From assembly GCF_000019525.1 (NCBI RefSeq), contig NC_010506.1, positions 4,464,001 through 4,528,000 of the forward strand: a stretch of DNA of 64,000 nt, written 5' to 3'. The notes below the pieces were generated by a model, which did not search any database, was not told the origin of the DNA, and saw nothing but the letters and a program-made list of their open reading frames with translations. Shown piece by piece: positions 41,391 through 52,665 of the stretch. A program made the translations under genes and the position numbers. The DNA is from Shewanella woodyi ATCC 51908. Its GTDB lineage: Bacteria; Pseudomonadota; Gammaproteobacteria; Enterobacterales; Shewanellaceae. Positions within the stretch are counted from its first letter, which is position 1, and every line of letters starts with the position of its first letter.

Positions 41391-42938
41391 ATGCTGAATA
41401 AACTTCGGGCATCCGCCCATCATTCAAAAATACGTCTGGTGCTGGCATACTTTGCCGGTGCCAGTACCACACTCGCTTTTGCTCCCTACTCGATATGGCC
41501 AATCTACTTAGTCGCCATGGCATTTGCACTGCATTTAAGTCGCGCGCTATCCGCCAAACAGAGCTTTAACTTTTGGCTCAGCTTTGGATTTGGTTGTTTT
41601 TCAGTTGGAATAAGCTGGGTCCATGTCAGCATGGATAAATTTGGCGGCCTGCCATTGATTGCCTCTATCGGACTAATGGCACTATTAGCCCTTTATCTGG
41701 CACTCTACCCCGCTCTAAGCGGCTACCTACTGCAAAAACTGTCCCCTAAAAATCCGCTCACAAGAAATCTGCTGCTCTTCCCTATCCTATGGACACTGAC
41801 CGAGTGGGCCAGAGGCTGGGTGTTAACGGGATTTCCTTGGTTATGGGCCGGATACTCCCAAACCGAAGGGCCAATAAAGGAGCTCGCCAGTGTCATTGGT
41901 GTACTGGGACTGAGCTACCTTATTGCTATGCTCGCAGGTTCCTTAGCCCTATGTCTGCAAAAACGCTGGCACAGCGCCGCAATCATCTTGCCGCTACTTA
42001 TCACTGCAACTTACCTAAGCCCAATGCTCTCAAGCGTTGAAGCTAAAGGGGAGTCGGTTAAGGTGACACTGGTACAAGGTAATATTGCCCAAAGCATGAA
42101 GTGGGAGCCCGAGGCATTGTGGCCTACCATGCTAAAATACATGGATCTCTCACGACCTGAGCTTGCAGACACAGATATCTTTATCTGGCCAGAAGCTGCA
42201 ATTCCAGCTCCTGAGTCCATGGTTGCTGATTTTCTGGATAACGCCAATAAGGTCGCAAATCTAAATAACAGCGCCATCATCACAGGCATCATCAGCCAGC
42301 AGCAAGATAATTTTTATAATTCACTTATCGTGCTTGGAAACCATGATAAGCCAGAGCAAGAACAAGCCGATTACACCATAGGCGGGGGCAATGAGTTTAA
42401 AAAACACCACCTTCTACCTATTGGTGAATTTGTTCCATTTGAATCGCTGCTCAGGCCGATAGCCCCATTTTTTAATCTGCCTATGTCTTCATTTTCCAGA
42501 GGCGAATATCAACAACCAAACTTAGAAGCAGTCGGCCACCAGATAGCCCCAGCCATATGTTATGAGATAGCTTTTCCTGAACTGTTAAGAGCCAACGTTA
42601 ATGAAGATACTGAGTTACTGCTCACAGTGTCCAATGATGCCTGGTTTGGTAGCTCTAACGGTCCACTACAGCATATGGAGATAGCCCAGATGCGCTCCAT
42701 TGAGCTTGGTCGTCCACTGGTCAGAGCCACCAACACTGGCGTCACGGCTGTCGTGGATGAATACGGCAATATTACCCATAAGTTGCCGCAATTTGAGGCT
42801 GGTGTATTAGTAGCTGATATCCCCTTAGTGAAAGGGAGCACAGCATTTTCTAAATGGGGAGAGTGGCCAATACTTCTCTGGTCATCATTGCTACTTGTAC
42901 TGTTTCTATTTCGGTTTGTAAAACATCGCCTAGACTAA
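41391..42938 (+). CDS. lnt: Apolipoprotein N-acyltransferase
   Basis: The 515-residue inner-membrane enzyme adds the third acyl chain to lipoproteins. Six to eight N-terminal membrane helices precede a nitrilase-like periplasmic domain with catalytic Glu (IWPEAAIPAP), Lys (KHHLLPIGEFVPFE) and Cys (APAICYEIAFPE). The gene ends the ybeZ transcript. Confidence 0.95.
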   Translation: MLNKLRASAHHSKIRLVLAYFAGASTTLAFAPYSIWPIYLVAMAFALHLSRALSAKQSFNFWLSFGFGCFSVGISWVHVSMDKFGGLPLIASIGLMALLALYLALYPALSGYLLQKLSPKNPLTRNLLLFPILWTLTEWARGWVLTGFPWLWAGYSQTEGPIKELASVIGVLGLSYLIAMLAGSLALCLQKRWHSAAIILPLLITATYLSPMLSSVEAKGESVKVTLVQGNIAQSMKWEPEALWPTMLKYMDLSRPELADTDIFIWPEAAIPAPESMVADFLDNANKVANLNNSAIITGIISQQQDNFYNSLIVLGNHDKPEQEQADYTIGGGNEFKKHHLLPIGEFVPFESLLRPIAPFFNLPMSSFSRGEYQQPNLEAVGHQIAPAICYEIAFPELLRANVNEDTELLLTVSNDAWFGSSNGPLQHMEIAQMRSIELGRPLVRATNTGVTAVVDEYGNITHKLPQFEAGVLVADIPLVKGSTAFSKWGEWPILLWSSLLLVLFLFRFVKHRLD

Positions 42939-42961
42939 AATTTCAATATACTATCTCCAAA

Positions 42962-42990
42962 AAAATACCCGCTGATGCGGGTATTTTTTT
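42962..42990. terminator. Terminator between lnt and ybeL
   Basis: AAAATACCCGC/GCGGGTATTTT stem with TGAT loop between convergent genes, T-rich on the plus strand. Confidence 0.88.
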
Positions 42991-43017
42991 GGATGATTCA
43001 AATCATCAAATCCATTG

Positions 43018-43518
43018 TTAAGGTGCGAGTGCTTCTCTAGTAAACTCACTCTCATCACATTCAGGACAATCAGGGATCACACCGGGGAATTCAATCTTCA
43101 TCTCGTGGCCACAGTGAATACAAACCATGTTTCCCTGCCCGACGATTTCACCACTTTGGTAATGACCTTGATGCTTAAAGTCCTGTAACACCTCATGCCA
43201 CTCAATCTGGCTTCGGTCTGTAATACCACTCAACCAATGCCAAACTGTGTTCTCCACAGTGATCATGGTAGGGCTATGACTTAAATCTGTATCATTTTTC
43301 TCCTGAAGGTAGCTTGCGATATCACGTTTTAAAAATTGTTCAACTAAAGCTAACTCATCTTCTTTAGCTTGCTCTTTAAGGGAGAGAAACTCTTTACCGT
43401 TAGTAACAACTGCAAATAACTCCTTTACAGTCATCGAGTTATCATTAAGGTAATCAGCTTTGACTTTCGCCAATAGAGCTTCATAAAGCGATAGTAACTC
43501 CGCACTTCTTGCACTCAT
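43018..43518 (-). CDS. ybeL: Zinc-ribbon protein YbeL (DUF1451)
   Basis: 166 residues with a helical N-terminal half and a C-terminal zinc ribbon (CIHCGHEMK...CPECDE). Function unknown; the gene sits beside leuS as in E. coli. ATG 43518 follows AAGGAG by 8 nt. Confidence 0.88.
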   Translation of the reverse strand: MSARSAELLSLYEALLAKVKADYLNDNSMTVKELFAVVTNGKEFLSLKEQAKEDELALVEQFLKRDIASYLQEKNDTDLSHSPTMITVENTVWHWLSGITDRSQIEWHEVLQDFKHQGHYQSGEIVGQGNMVCIHCGHEMKIEFPGVIPDCPECDESEFTREALAP

Positions 43519-43638
43519 ATTCAATACTCCTTCATCCGAACCTTTTTAATGACTCACTTCTAGTTTATTCTATGCAGATCTAACTCGCGCGGAAAGTGCG
43601 CAAGATCAAATAATGGGCGGCATGGCCGGGAAATATTG

Positions 43639-46218
43639 ATGCAAGAGCAATATCAACCTTCAGAAATTGAAGCTAAGGTGCAGCAGCACTGGCAAGACAC
43701 GAAAACATTTGAAGTCACCGAAGATGAGAATAAGGAGAAGTTTTACTGCCTCTCTATGTTCCCATACCCGTCGGGCCGTCTACACATGGGTCATGTTCGT
43801 AACTACACCATAGGTGACGTTGTTGCCCGTTACCAGCGTTTGCAGGGAAAAAATGTCCTTCAGCCTATCGGTTGGGACTCTTTCGGCCTGCCAGCTGAGA
43901 ATGCTGCGATTAAAAACAGCAGTGCACCGGCACCTTGGACTTATGAAAATATCGATTACATGAAAAACCAGCTAAAAATGCTGGGCTTTGGTTATGACTG
44001 GAGCCGTGAAATCGCAACTTGTACGCCAGAGTACTATCGTTGGGAACAGTGGTTCTTCACTAAGCTTTATGAGAAAGGTTTAGTTTATAAGAAAACCGCC
44101 TCTGTAAACTGGTGCCCGAACGATGAAACGGTACTTGCCAACGAACAGGTACAAGATGGCTGTTGCTGGCGTTGTGATACTGAAGTGGTCCAGAAAGAGA
44201 TCCCTCAGTGGTTCATTAAAATCACCGACTACGCCGATGAGCTTCTCAGTGATATCGACCAGCTCGATGAGTGGCCAGAGCAAGTTAAGACCATGCAGCG
44301 CAACTGGATTGGCCGCAGTGAAGGCATTGAGATGACTTTCCAAGTTGCCGATAGCGATGAGTCTTTCGATATCTACACTACCCGTCCTGATACTGTAATG
44401 GGTGTGACCTATGTTGCGATAGCAGCAGGTCATCCTTTGGCAGAAAAAGCTGCGGCTAACAGCCCTGAGCTAGCTGCATTTATCGAAGAGTGCAAAAACG
44501 CCGATACCACCGAAGCTGCGATGGCAGCAATGGAGAAAAAAGGTGTCGCAACGGGTCTGTATGCCATCCACCCACTAACGGGTAAGCAAGTACCTATCTG
44601 GGCTGCAAACTTCGTGTTGATGAACTATGGCACAGGCGCTGTGATGTCAGTACCAGCTCATGATCAACGTGATTATGAGTTTGCGATTAAATATGGTTTA
44701 GCCATCGAGGGCGTCATTAAGCCTGAAGATGCTGAGCTAGACATCAGTGAGGAAGCTTACACAGAAAAAGGCGTACTATTTAACTCAGCTGAGTTTGATG
44801 GTCTGGACTTCCAAGCAGCCTTCGATGCTATCGATGCCAAGCTTACTGCTGAAGGTAAAGGTAAACGTCAGGTCAACTTCCGTCTTCGTGACTGGGGTGT
44901 CTCACGTCAACGTTACTGGGGGGCACCAATCCCTATGGTGACACTTGCCGATGGCACTGTAGTGCCTACGCCTGAAGATCAATTGCCAGTTATCTTGCCT
45001 GAAGATGTGGTGATGGATGGGATCCAAAGCCCGATCAAGGCCGACAAAGAGTGGGCAAAAACCCAGATCAATGGTGAAGACGCGCTAAGAGAAACTGATA
45101 CCTTCGATACCTTTATGGAATCTTCATGGTACTACGCACGCTACTGTAGCCCGCACGCTGATGAGATGCTAGATCCAGCTAAAGCGAACTACTGGTTACC
45201 TGTTGATCAATACATAGGTGGTATCGAGCATGCTTGTATGCACTTACTTTACTTCCGCTTCTTCCACAAGTTATTGCGTGATATAGGCTTAGTTAACTCA
45301 GATGAGCCAGCCAAACGTCTACTGACTCAAGGTATGGTATTGGCAGATGCTTATTACTACACCAATGAGAAAGGTGCACGTGTATGGGTCTCGCCAGCTG
45401 ATGTCACAGTGCAGGAAACTGACGATAAAGGCCGTACAGTTAAAGCAGTCGACAGTCATGGTAATGAGCTTGTCTATACCGGTATGAGTAAGATGTCTAA
45501 GTCTAAGAACAACGGCATCGATCCTCAAGAGATGGTCGACAAGTACGGCGCTGATACTGTTCGTCTGTTTATGATGTTTGCAGCACCACCAGAGTTAACA
45601 CTTGAGTGGCAAGAGTCGAGCGTAGAGGGAGCACACCGCTTTATTAAACGTTTGTGGAAAGTCGCCCACGATCATGTAGCGAAAGGGACAACCGTATCAT
45701 TAGACGTTAAATCTCTCGATGCTAAGCAGAAAGAGCTTCGCCGTGAGCTGCATAAGACTATCGCTAAAGTCGGTGATGATATTGAGCGTCGTCAGATGTT
45801 CAACACAGCTATCGCTTCAGTCATGGAGCTGATGAACCGTCTGCAAAAAGCACCTACTGAAACAGAGCAAGATAGAGCTCTGATGCAAGAAGCACTGTCA
45901 GCGGTTGTTCGCTTACTCTACCCTATCATTCCTCACACTAGCTTTAGTCTGTGGAAAGAACTTGGGAACGAAGAGAACATCGAAGATGTTCGTTGGCCTG
46001 AAGCCGATGAGTCAGCATTAGTTGAAGATAGCAAGCTGATCATCGTTCAAGTAAACGGTAAGCTTCGCGCTAAGATCACAGTGCCAGCTGATGCAACAAA
46101 AGAAGCTGTTGAAGCGCAAGGTTTTGCCGAGGAAGGTGTTATTAAGCACACCGAAGGTAAGACGGTACGCAAAGTGATCTATGTACCTGGTAAGCTACTT
46201 AATATCGTAGCGAACTAG
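43639..46218 (+). CDS. leuS: Leucyl-tRNA synthetase
   Basis: This 859-residue class I synthetase has the HIGH motif as HMGH in [16 protein letters not shown], the editing domain with [12 protein letters not shown], and the KMSKS motif [16 protein letters not shown] at the start leaves a one-codon ambiguity; ATG 43639 is used. First gene of a long envelope/replication operon. Confidence 0.97.
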   Translation: MQEQYQPSEIEAKVQQHWQDTKTFEVTEDENKEKFYCLSMFPYPSGRLHMGHVRNYTIGDVVARYQRLQGKNVLQPIGWDSFGLPAENAAIKNSSAPAPWTYENIDYMKNQLKMLGFGYDWSREIATCTPEYYRWEQWFFTKLYEKGLVYKKTASVNWCPNDETVLANEQVQDGCCWRCDTEVVQKEIPQWFIKITDYADELLSDIDQLDEWPEQVKTMQRNWIGRSEGIEMTFQVADSDESFDIYTTRPDTVMGVTYVAIAAGHPLAEKAAANSPELAAFIEECKNADTTEAAMAAMEKKGVATGLYAIHPLTGKQVPIWAANFVLMNYGTGAVMSVPAHDQRDYEFAIKYGLAIEGVIKPEDAELDISEEAYTEKGVLFNSAEFDGLDFQAAFDAIDAKLTAEGKGKRQVNFRLRDWGVSRQRYWGAPIPMVTLADGTVVPTPEDQLPVILPEDVVMDGIQSPIKADKEWAKTQINGEDALRETDTFDTFMESSWYYARYCSPHADEMLDPAKANYWLPVDQYIGGIEHACMHLLYFRFFHKLLRDIGLVNSDEPAKRLLTQGMVLADAYYYTNEKGARVWVSPADVTVQETDDKGRTVKAVDSHGNELVYTGMSKMSKSKNNGIDPQEMVDKYGADTVRLFMMFAAPPELTLEWQESSVEGAHRFIKRLWKVAHDHVAKGTTVSLDVKSLDAKQKELRRELHKTIAKVGDDIERRQMFNTAIASVMELMNRLQKAPTETEQDRALMQEALSAVVRLLYPIIPHTSFSLWKELGNEENIEDVRWPEADESALVEDSKLIIVQVNGKLRAKITVPADATKEAVEAQGFAEEGVIKHTEGKTVRKVIYVPGKLLNIVAN

Positions 46219-46313
46219 TAAAACCTTGAAAGTAGATGCCAAGCCGATGCAATAAACTGCTAGGCTTGGCATTAATCAATGTGATATCAGCCAAAGGGAT
46301 ACCTGTCTCGCTT

Positions 46314-46808
46314 ATGCTTATTAAACGCATATGTTTCGCCATCATGACACTGGCTATTTTGTTCAGTGCTGGTTGCGGCTTTAAACTTCAGGGAAGCTAC
46401 TCCATCCCAGAACAGTTAAGAACTCTACACTTGAGCAGTCAAGATCAATACAGTGAGCTGACTCGTTTGGTGCGTGAGCGATTACGCCTACACAGCATTA
46501 CACTCGCTGAGGATAGTGATAACGTTCCTACGCTACAGATATTGCATGACTCACTCGATAGATCGACTCTCTCACTATACCCAACGGGCAATGTGGCTGA
46601 GTATGAACTGACCTATCATGTCACCTTTGCAGTTGCATTCCCCGATAAAGAGTCTCAGCGATTCGATGTTGATATTCATCGTGATTATCTTGATGATCCC
46701 CGTACTGCTTTAGCAAAAAGCCGTGAGATGGAGATGCTACTCAAAGAGATGCGTATACAAGCCGCAGATCAGATGATTCAAACACTTGCTTCCATTGAGG
46801 TTAAGTAA
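46314..46808 (+). CDS. lptE: LPS-assembly lipoprotein LptE
   Basis: 164 residues with a lipobox in ILFSAGCGFKLQGSY, then the short outer-membrane plug that sits within LptD. Earlier in-frame ATG at 46236 would put 26 non-signal residues ahead of the lipoprotein signal, so ATG 46314 is used. Between leuS and holA, as in enterics. Confidence 0.9.
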   Translation: MLIKRICFAIMTLAILFSAGCGFKLQGSYSIPEQLRTLHLSSQDQYSELTRLVRERLRLHSITLAEDSDNVPTLQILHDSLDRSTLSLYPTGNVAEYELTYHVTFAVAFPDKESQRFDVDIHRDYLDDPRTALAKSREMEMLLKEMRIQAADQMIQTLASIEVK

Positions 46809-46868
46809 TGTTTAGGCATCACACCTCTTAATTGGCCGCTCTAGCCATCACTTTTTAAAGGTAATTTG

Positions 46869-47909
46869 ATGCGGGTTTACCCAGATCAACTTTCACGTCA
46901 GCTCAAACCTTTACAACAATGCTATCTAGTCTTTGGCGATGACCCATGGCTATGTGAAACCAGTCGAGAGCTGATCTTTACCCAAGCAAAGAAAGAGGGG
47001 TTCGAAGAGAAGATACAGTTGACTCAAGAAGCGGGATTTAACTGGAATGATCTCGTCGATCAATGGCAGGCAATGAGCCTGTTTGCAAGTCGCCGGATCA
47101 TAGAGCTCATCTTGCCACAAGCAAAGCCTGGCAGTGAAGGTGGTGCTATCTTCCAAACTCTCATGCAGATGCCAAACCCTGATGTGCTATTAATCATCTC
47201 AGGTCCTAAATTGGCTGCGGAGCAAACCAAGAGCAAGTGGTTTAAAACATTGGATGCCAAAGGCGTATATGTGCCCTGTGCCACGCCTGAAGGAAACCAG
47301 TTTCAACGCTGGCTCGATGAGCGAATAAATCATTTCAAGCTCACACTAACCCGTGATGCTAAAGAGATGCTTTTTGGTCTGTATGAAGGCAACCTACTGG
47401 CTGCTGATCAGTCACTGCAATTACTTCAGCTTTTAAGTCCCAACGAGCGAATCGATAGCAACCAGCTCAGCGCCTATTTTGAAGACCAATCTCGCTTTAG
47501 TGTTTTTCAGCTCACCGATGCCATGCTTAATAATCAGCAAGACAAAGCTCTGCATATTCTCTCCCAACTAAAAGCCGAAGGGGTGGCGATGCCGATCATC
47601 CTTTGGGGGGTATTTAAGGAGCTTGCTACTCTGCTGCAGCTCAGAACAGCACTGGATAACAATGAATCACTGCAATCTTTGTGGGGTAAATTAAGGATTT
47701 GGGATAAACGTAAGTCTCTATATCAAGCAGCCCTTAACAGACTCAGCCTAGCCCATATTGAGACCTTACTAGCAGGTGCATCAGCAATTGAGCTTAAGCT
47801 TAAGCAACAAGGCATTGAAGATTGGACAGGCATGAGCCACCTGAGTCTGCTTTTTGATCCCAAAGCACATGTACAACTTGCTCATATCCAGTTAAACGAA
47901 GAGAGATAA
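46869..47909 (+). CDS. holA: DNA polymerase III delta subunit
   Basis: This 346-residue clamp-loader subunit matches HolA: CYLVFGDDPWLCETSRELI near the N-terminus, an AAA-like domain and a C-terminal collar domain. TTG-ATG start as in leuS; ATG 46869 has AAGG 8 nt before it. Confidence 0.93.
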   Translation: MRVYPDQLSRQLKPLQQCYLVFGDDPWLCETSRELIFTQAKKEGFEEKIQLTQEAGFNWNDLVDQWQAMSLFASRRIIELILPQAKPGSEGGAIFQTLMQMPNPDVLLIISGPKLAAEQTKSKWFKTLDAKGVYVPCATPEGNQFQRWLDERINHFKLTLTRDAKEMLFGLYEGNLLAADQSLQLLQLLSPNERIDSNQLSAYFEDQSRFSVFQLTDAMLNNQQDKALHILSQLKAEGVAMPIILWGVFKELATLLQLRTALDNNESLQSLWGKLRIWDKRKSLYQAALNRLSLAHIETLLAGASAIELKLKQQGIEDWTGMSHLSLLFDPKAHVQLAHIQLNEER

Positions 47910-47915
47910 TAGCTT

Positions 47916-48545
47916 ATGCGTATCGGCATCCTAGGTGGCACATTCGATCCGATACACTTTGGTCATATTCGACCAGCACAGGAAGTGAAACAGACACTGA
48001 ATTTAGACAAAGTCTGGTTGATGCCCAACCACATTCCTCCCCATAAAACCTCAACCTCAGTTAGCACAGAGCAGCGCTTGGAGATGACACAGTTAGTTTG
48101 CGATGAGTATTCAGAGTTTGAGCTCTGCGCTATTGAAGCGAAAAGAGAAGCCCCCTCCTATTTAGTGACCACCCTCAAGCAGATAACCAACAGCCATCCC
48201 AATGATGAGTTCTTTTTCATTATGGGAATGGACTCACTGTTATCTCTGGACACTTGGTTTGAGTGGCAATCTTTATTTGGCTTGTGCCATATCGTTGTTT
48301 GCCAACGTCCAGGCTGGAGCTTGTCTCCTGATAGCAGTATTTTTAGTCAATACCAGAGCAGAGTACGTTCACCAAACAAAATCACAGGGAAACAATCTGG
48401 GCTCATCATCCCTATTCCTGTCACGCCGCAGGCCATCTCGTCGACCCATATTCGCGAGCAACTCTCCGAAGGCATCACGCCAACTAATGCCCTTCCAGAC
48501 AAGATCATCCAATATATTGAAGATAAAAACCTGTACCGAACATAG
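47916..48545 (+). CDS. nadD: Nicotinate-nucleotide adenylyltransferase
   Basis: 209 residues; the nucleotidyltransferase loop GGTFDPIHFGHIRPA and the C-terminal ISSTHIREQL motif define the family. Makes deamido-NAD. It starts 6 bp after holA. Confidence 0.95.
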   Translation: MRIGILGGTFDPIHFGHIRPAQEVKQTLNLDKVWLMPNHIPPHKTSTSVSTEQRLEMTQLVCDEYSEFELCAIEAKREAPSYLVTTLKQITNSHPNDEFFFIMGMDSLLSLDTWFEWQSLFGLCHIVVCQRPGWSLSPDSSIFSQYQSRVRSPNKITGKQSGLIIPIPVTPQAISSTHIREQLSEGITPTNALPDKIIQYIEDKNLYRT

Positions 48546-48667
48546 GGTTAATCGCTCACGTCGCCGCTTTAATCATCAAATTACATTTCTATACCAGCAA
48601 TCACTTATGAGAATTGCCATAACCTGTTATACTACTGCGCTGTCAAAAAATTATTAAGGAATAACGC

Positions 48668-48997
48668 GTGGAAAGCGCCGAGTTAAAGCTGTTTGTAACC
48701 GACAAAGTCGAAGATTTAAAAGCAAAAGATATCGTAGTTTTAGATATTTCAGAACGTTCTAACCTAGCTGATTTTATGGTTGTTTGTTCAGGTACTTCAA
48801 AAACTCACGTAAAAGCGATCGCTGAAAACCTAGTGGTAGAAGCTAAGCGTGCTAACCTTCACATTAATGGTGTTGAAGGCCGTGAAAGCAGCGAGTGGGT
48901 ACTCGTTGATCTTGGTGATGTGATCCTTCATGTTATGCAAGATAAGACTCGTGACTTCTACGAGCTTGAAAAGCTATGGACTGAAAAACCAGCTTAA
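48668..48997 (+). CDS. rsfS: Ribosomal silencing factor RsfS
   Basis: 109 residues, matching RsfS ([40 protein letters not shown]). Binds L14 and blocks subunit joining on starvation. GTG start at 48668 with AAGGA upstream; the stop overlaps rlmH by one base. Confidence 0.94.
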   Translation: MESAELKLFVTDKVEDLKAKDIVVLDISERSNLADFMVVCSGTSKTHVKAIAENLVVEAKRANLHINGVEGRESSEWVLVDLGDVILHVMQDKTRDFYELEKLWTEKPA

Positions 48998-49467
48998 TGA
49001 AGATACAGCTAGTCGCAGTGGGCACACGTATGCCAGATTGGGTCACCACAGGTTTTAAGGAATATCAACGTCGATTTCCCAGAGACATGGCACTCGAACT
49101 GGTTGAGATCCCAGCTGGCAAAAGAGGAAAGAATGCTGATATAGCTCGAATTCTACATAAAGAAGGCGAGCAGATGTTAGCAGCAATCCCGAAAGGAAAT
49201 CACATTGTCAGCTTAGATCTTCCGGGTAAAACATGGACAACCCCACAACTAGCGACTCAACTGAGCCGTTGGCAGTTGGATGGACGAGACGTCAGTTTAC
49301 TCATTGGTGGTCCTGAAGGTCTAGCTCCCTCCTGTAAGCAAGCAGCAAGCCAGAGTTGGTGTTTATCCGCTTTGACCTTACCTCATCCATTAGTAAGGGT
49401 CGTTGTTGCAGAAAGTCTCTATCGAGCATGGAGCGTAAATACTAATCACCCTTACCACAGAGAGTAG
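48997..49467 (+). CDS. rlmH: 23S rRNA pseudouridine-1915 N3-methyltransferase
   Basis: 156-residue SPOUT methyltransferase with the knot [13 protein letters not shown] and C-terminal [18 protein letters not shown]. Coupled to rsfS (TAATG). Confidence 0.96.
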   Translation: MKIQLVAVGTRMPDWVTTGFKEYQRRFPRDMALELVEIPAGKRGKNADIARILHKEGEQMLAAIPKGNHIVSLDLPGKTWTTPQLATQLSRWQLDGRDVSLLIGGPEGLAPSCKQAASQSWCLSALTLPHPLVRVVVAESLYRAWSVNTNHPYHRE

Positions 49468-49562
49468 TAAGGGGATTAAGTTAAGACCAGTCTCTGAATA
49501 GACACTGGCTGTATCTCGATACTTATACCAATGACATAAAATCTAGGCTGGAGAAAGTGTAA

Positions 49563-51419
49563 GTGGCGCCAAAAAAGCGGATAACGATGCATGACCATGC
49601 AGCAGAAGCCTCACTTTTCAAACGAAGAGCTCTATTTACTTTTGTATGCGTCGTCATTCTATTAGGGATATTGCTAAGCAACTTATACCACCTACAGATC
49701 GTCTCATACACCGATTATGAAACTCGCTCTAATGACAACCGTATTAGGGTCGTCCCTGTCCCGCCCAGTCGCGGCTTAATTTATGACAGGCACGGTAAAC
49801 TGCTTGCCGAAAATCAGCCTTTCTTTGCGTTAGAGTTGATCCCAGAAAAAGTTAAAAATATTCAGGAAACATTGACTAGACTGAGTCAGATTATCCCTCT
49901 GAGCGCCGAAGAGCAGGAGAAATTTACTGAGTCACTCAAGTACCACAGACGCTTTAAACCGTTAATCCTAAAGACCTCACTCACCGAGGAGCAGGTCGCT
50001 CAGTTTAGTGTTAATCAACATGAGTTCCCAGGGATCTCAGTCGTTGCAGGCTTAAAACGTCACTATCCTCACCAAGGCTTATTAACTCATGCACTTGGGT
50101 ATGTCGGACGGATTAACGACAGAGATAAACTAAGACTTCAACAAGCAGGTGAATGGAAAGATTACGCTGGTACCAAATACATTGGTAAACAGGGTATAGA
50201 GAAGTTCTATGAAACCTTACTTCACGGCAAGCCAGGTCACCTCGAAGAGGAGGTGAATAACCGTGGCAGGACTATTCGTACCCTAAAATCGGTACCGCCC
50301 GATCCGGGTCAAGATATCTACCTCACATTAGATCTTGAGTTACAGAAAAAAGCTTTTGAACTACTCGATGGACGTCGTGGCTCTGTTGTCGCTATCGATC
50401 CCCGTGACGGTGGGATCTTAGCCATGCTTTCGAGTCCAACCTACGACCCGAACCAATTTGTACACGGCATAAGCAGCAAAGCCTATGGTGAGTTACTCAA
50501 TTCACGTTCGCGCCCTCTCATTAACCGTGCAACCCAAGGGCAATACGCGCCTGCATCAACCATTAAGCCACACCTTGCCCTATTGGGGTTAGATGAGAAC
50601 ACCATAACGGCTAAAACTCGGATCTGGGATCCTGGCTTCTGGCAGATCCCTGGTGTTGAACGAAAATACAGAGACTGGAAGCGCTGGGGACACGGTTGGG
50701 TGGACGTCAACACAGCTTTAATCGGCTCCTGTGATACCTATTTTTACGATCTGGCCTATAAAACAGGGGTCGATAAGATAGCCAGCTTTATGCAGCCATT
50801 TGGTTTTGGGGAGCGCACAGGTGTCGATATTTTCGAAGAGTCTGCTGGCATCATGCCCTCTAAAGATTGGAAACGTATGCGCTACAACCAACCTTGGTAT
50901 ATCGGCGATACTATCTCAGTCGGGATAGGACAAGGCTACTGGACAACCACCCCGCTCCAGTTGGCAAATGCGGCGGCAATTATGGCAAACAAGGGCAAAC
51001 GATTCGTTCCGCACATGCTTAAGTCCATCAAGGATAACACCTCAAAAATTGACTCTCCGGTCGATGAGAAAGCGCCTATTGTGCTCAACGACCAGAAAAA
51101 TTGGGATATTATCAATGAATCTATGATGAATACAGCCCATAAATCACGCTTTAAAGATGCGGGTTACACTGCTGCGATGAAAACCGGTACCGCCCAAGTA
51201 TTCAGTGTCGCAGAAGATGAAAAGTATGATGCTGAGACCGTTGATGAATTTTTGAAAGATAACGCACTGATTATCGCTTATGCTCCCTATGAAAACCCAA
51301 CAATTGTGTTAGCCGTTGTACTTGAAAATGCGGGTTGGGGCGGAGCAAATGCAGGCCCCGTGGCCAGAGCACTACTTGATGAATATATGTTACGGGACAG
51401 TCTGGAGTTTAACCAATGA
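49563..51419 (+). CDS. mrdA: Penicillin-binding protein 2 (elongasome transpeptidase)
   Basis: 618 residues: one N-terminal membrane anchor, dimerisation domain and transpeptidase domain with active-site STIK (PASTIKP), SCD (in GSCDTYFYDL) and KTG (MKTGTAQVF). GTG start at 49563. Works with RodA; the stop overlaps the rodA start by 4 nt (ATGA). Confidence 0.95.
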   Translation: MAPKKRITMHDHAAEASLFKRRALFTFVCVVILLGILLSNLYHLQIVSYTDYETRSNDNRIRVVPVPPSRGLIYDRHGKLLAENQPFFALELIPEKVKNIQETLTRLSQIIPLSAEEQEKFTESLKYHRRFKPLILKTSLTEEQVAQFSVNQHEFPGISVVAGLKRHYPHQGLLTHALGYVGRINDRDKLRLQQAGEWKDYAGTKYIGKQGIEKFYETLLHGKPGHLEEEVNNRGRTIRTLKSVPPDPGQDIYLTLDLELQKKAFELLDGRRGSVVAIDPRDGGILAMLSSPTYDPNQFVHGISSKAYGELLNSRSRPLINRATQGQYAPASTIKPHLALLGLDENTITAKTRIWDPGFWQIPGVERKYRDWKRWGHGWVDVNTALIGSCDTYFYDLAYKTGVDKIASFMQPFGFGERTGVDIFEESAGIMPSKDWKRMRYNQPWYIGDTISVGIGQGYWTTTPLQLANAAAIMANKGKRFVPHMLKSIKDNTSKIDSPVDEKAPIVLNDQKNWDIINESMMNTAHKSRFKDAGYTAAMKTGTAQVFSVAEDEKYDAETVDEFLKDNALIIAYAPYENPTIVLAVVLENAGWGGANAGPVARALLDEYMLRDSLEFNQ

Positions 51420-52522
51420 GTCCGCAAAACCACCGGCCTAATATCTGGCAGCGAATGCATATCGATCTCCCTCTGCTGCTAGGAATTTTAGCGCTTATGA
51501 GCTTTGGGCTCTTTGTTATCTACTCTGCTGGCGGTGAAGATCTGGCTTTAATGGAGCGCCAACTGTTCCGCATGGGGTTATCTCTATTTATCATGTTTGT
51601 GGTGGCCCAGATAAATCCAGAGGTTCTTAGACGCTGGGCATTTCCCATCTACATCGCAGGGATTATACTGCTGCTAGGTGTGCACTTCTTTGGTGAGATC
51701 AACAAGGGCGCACAGCGCTGGCTAAACTTAGGCTTTATGGAGTTTCAACCATCAGAGCTGATAAAGTTAGCCTTCCCCATCACCATGGCTTGGTATATCA
51801 GTAAGTTTCCGCTACCGCCAAAGAAACGCTACCTCGCAGGTGCAGGTGTTATCTTACTTGTTCCAACACTCTTGATAGCAAAACAACCGGACTTAGGTAC
51901 ATCGATTTTGGTTGCTGCATCGGGGATCTTCGTGCTTTTCCTCTCTGGAATGAGTTGGCGGATCGTTGGCGGCTTTATCGGCAGTATCTTGGCCATGCTA
52001 CCTGTACTCTGGTTTTTCCTAATGCATGACTATCAGCGTACCCGCGTTCTAACCTTACTCGATCCCGAGAAAGATCCACTCGGTGCTGGTTACCATATTA
52101 TTCAATCGAAAATAGCCATCGGCTCCGGCGGTATGCTAGGCAAAGGTTGGCTCGATGGCACTCAGTCTCAACTAGAGTTCCTACCAGAGCGACATACCGA
52201 CTTTATCTTTGCAGTCATAGGCGAAGAGTTCGGCCTTATAGGCAGCTTTCTGTTACTTGCCATCTACCTGTATGTCATTGGTCGCGGCTTAGTTATCGCC
52301 TCTCAGGCTCAAACCAGCTTTGCCCGCTTATTGGCTGGCAGTATTACCTTAACCTTCTTCGTCTATATTTTTGTCAACATAGGCATGGTATCGGGCCTGC
52401 TTCCTGTTGTCGGTGTTCCATTACCATTAATTAGTTATGGTGGAACATCCATGCTAACGTTGATGACTGGATTTGGTATCTTGATGAGTATCCACACTCA
52501 TAGACGCTTTATCGATAGATAA
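51416..52522 (+). CDS. rodA: Peptidoglycan glycosyltransferase RodA
   Basis: 368-residue SEDS membrane protein with about ten helices; FMEFQPSELIKLAFP, LIAKQPDLGTSIL (catalytic Asp region) and GYHIIQSKIAIGSGG are diagnostic. Partner of PBP2 in rod elongation. Confidence 0.95.
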   Translation: MSPQNHRPNIWQRMHIDLPLLLGILALMSFGLFVIYSAGGEDLALMERQLFRMGLSLFIMFVVAQINPEVLRRWAFPIYIAGIILLLGVHFFGEINKGAQRWLNLGFMEFQPSELIKLAFPITMAWYISKFPLPPKKRYLAGAGVILLVPTLLIAKQPDLGTSILVAASGIFVLFLSGMSWRIVGGFIGSILAMLPVLWFFLMHDYQRTRVLTLLDPEKDPLGAGYHIIQSKIAIGSGGMLGKGWLDGTQSQLEFLPERHTDFIFAVIGEEFGLIGSFLLLAIYLYVIGRGLVIASQAQTSFARLLAGSITLTFFVYIFVNIGMVSGLLPVVGVPLPLISYGGTSMLTLMTGFGILMSIHTHRRFIDR

Positions 52523-52529
52523 GCTTCAT

Positions 52530-52556
52530 GCCCATGAAGTGTAAAGCTTCATGGGC
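52530..52556. terminator. Hairpin between rodA and mltB
   Basis: GCCCATGAAG/CTTCATGGGC perfect 10-bp stem with 7-nt loop, 8 bp after rodA, without a T run. It may be a processing or partial termination site. Confidence 0.45.
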
Positions 52557-52665
52557 AATTAAGATAAGTCGGTTAGTATCGAACTTAACCTTTTGAGTCT
52601 CTTCTGGAGCGGTTTTACAGGCCGTCTACCGACTCAGTTAATTACATTTTATAGGGACCTGATAA

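Noticed and set aside
49524..49545. ATACCAATGACATAAAA resembling a MITE end before mrdA
   Set aside because: Only the first eight bases match and there is no partner end or adjacent hairpin; not counted as a copy.
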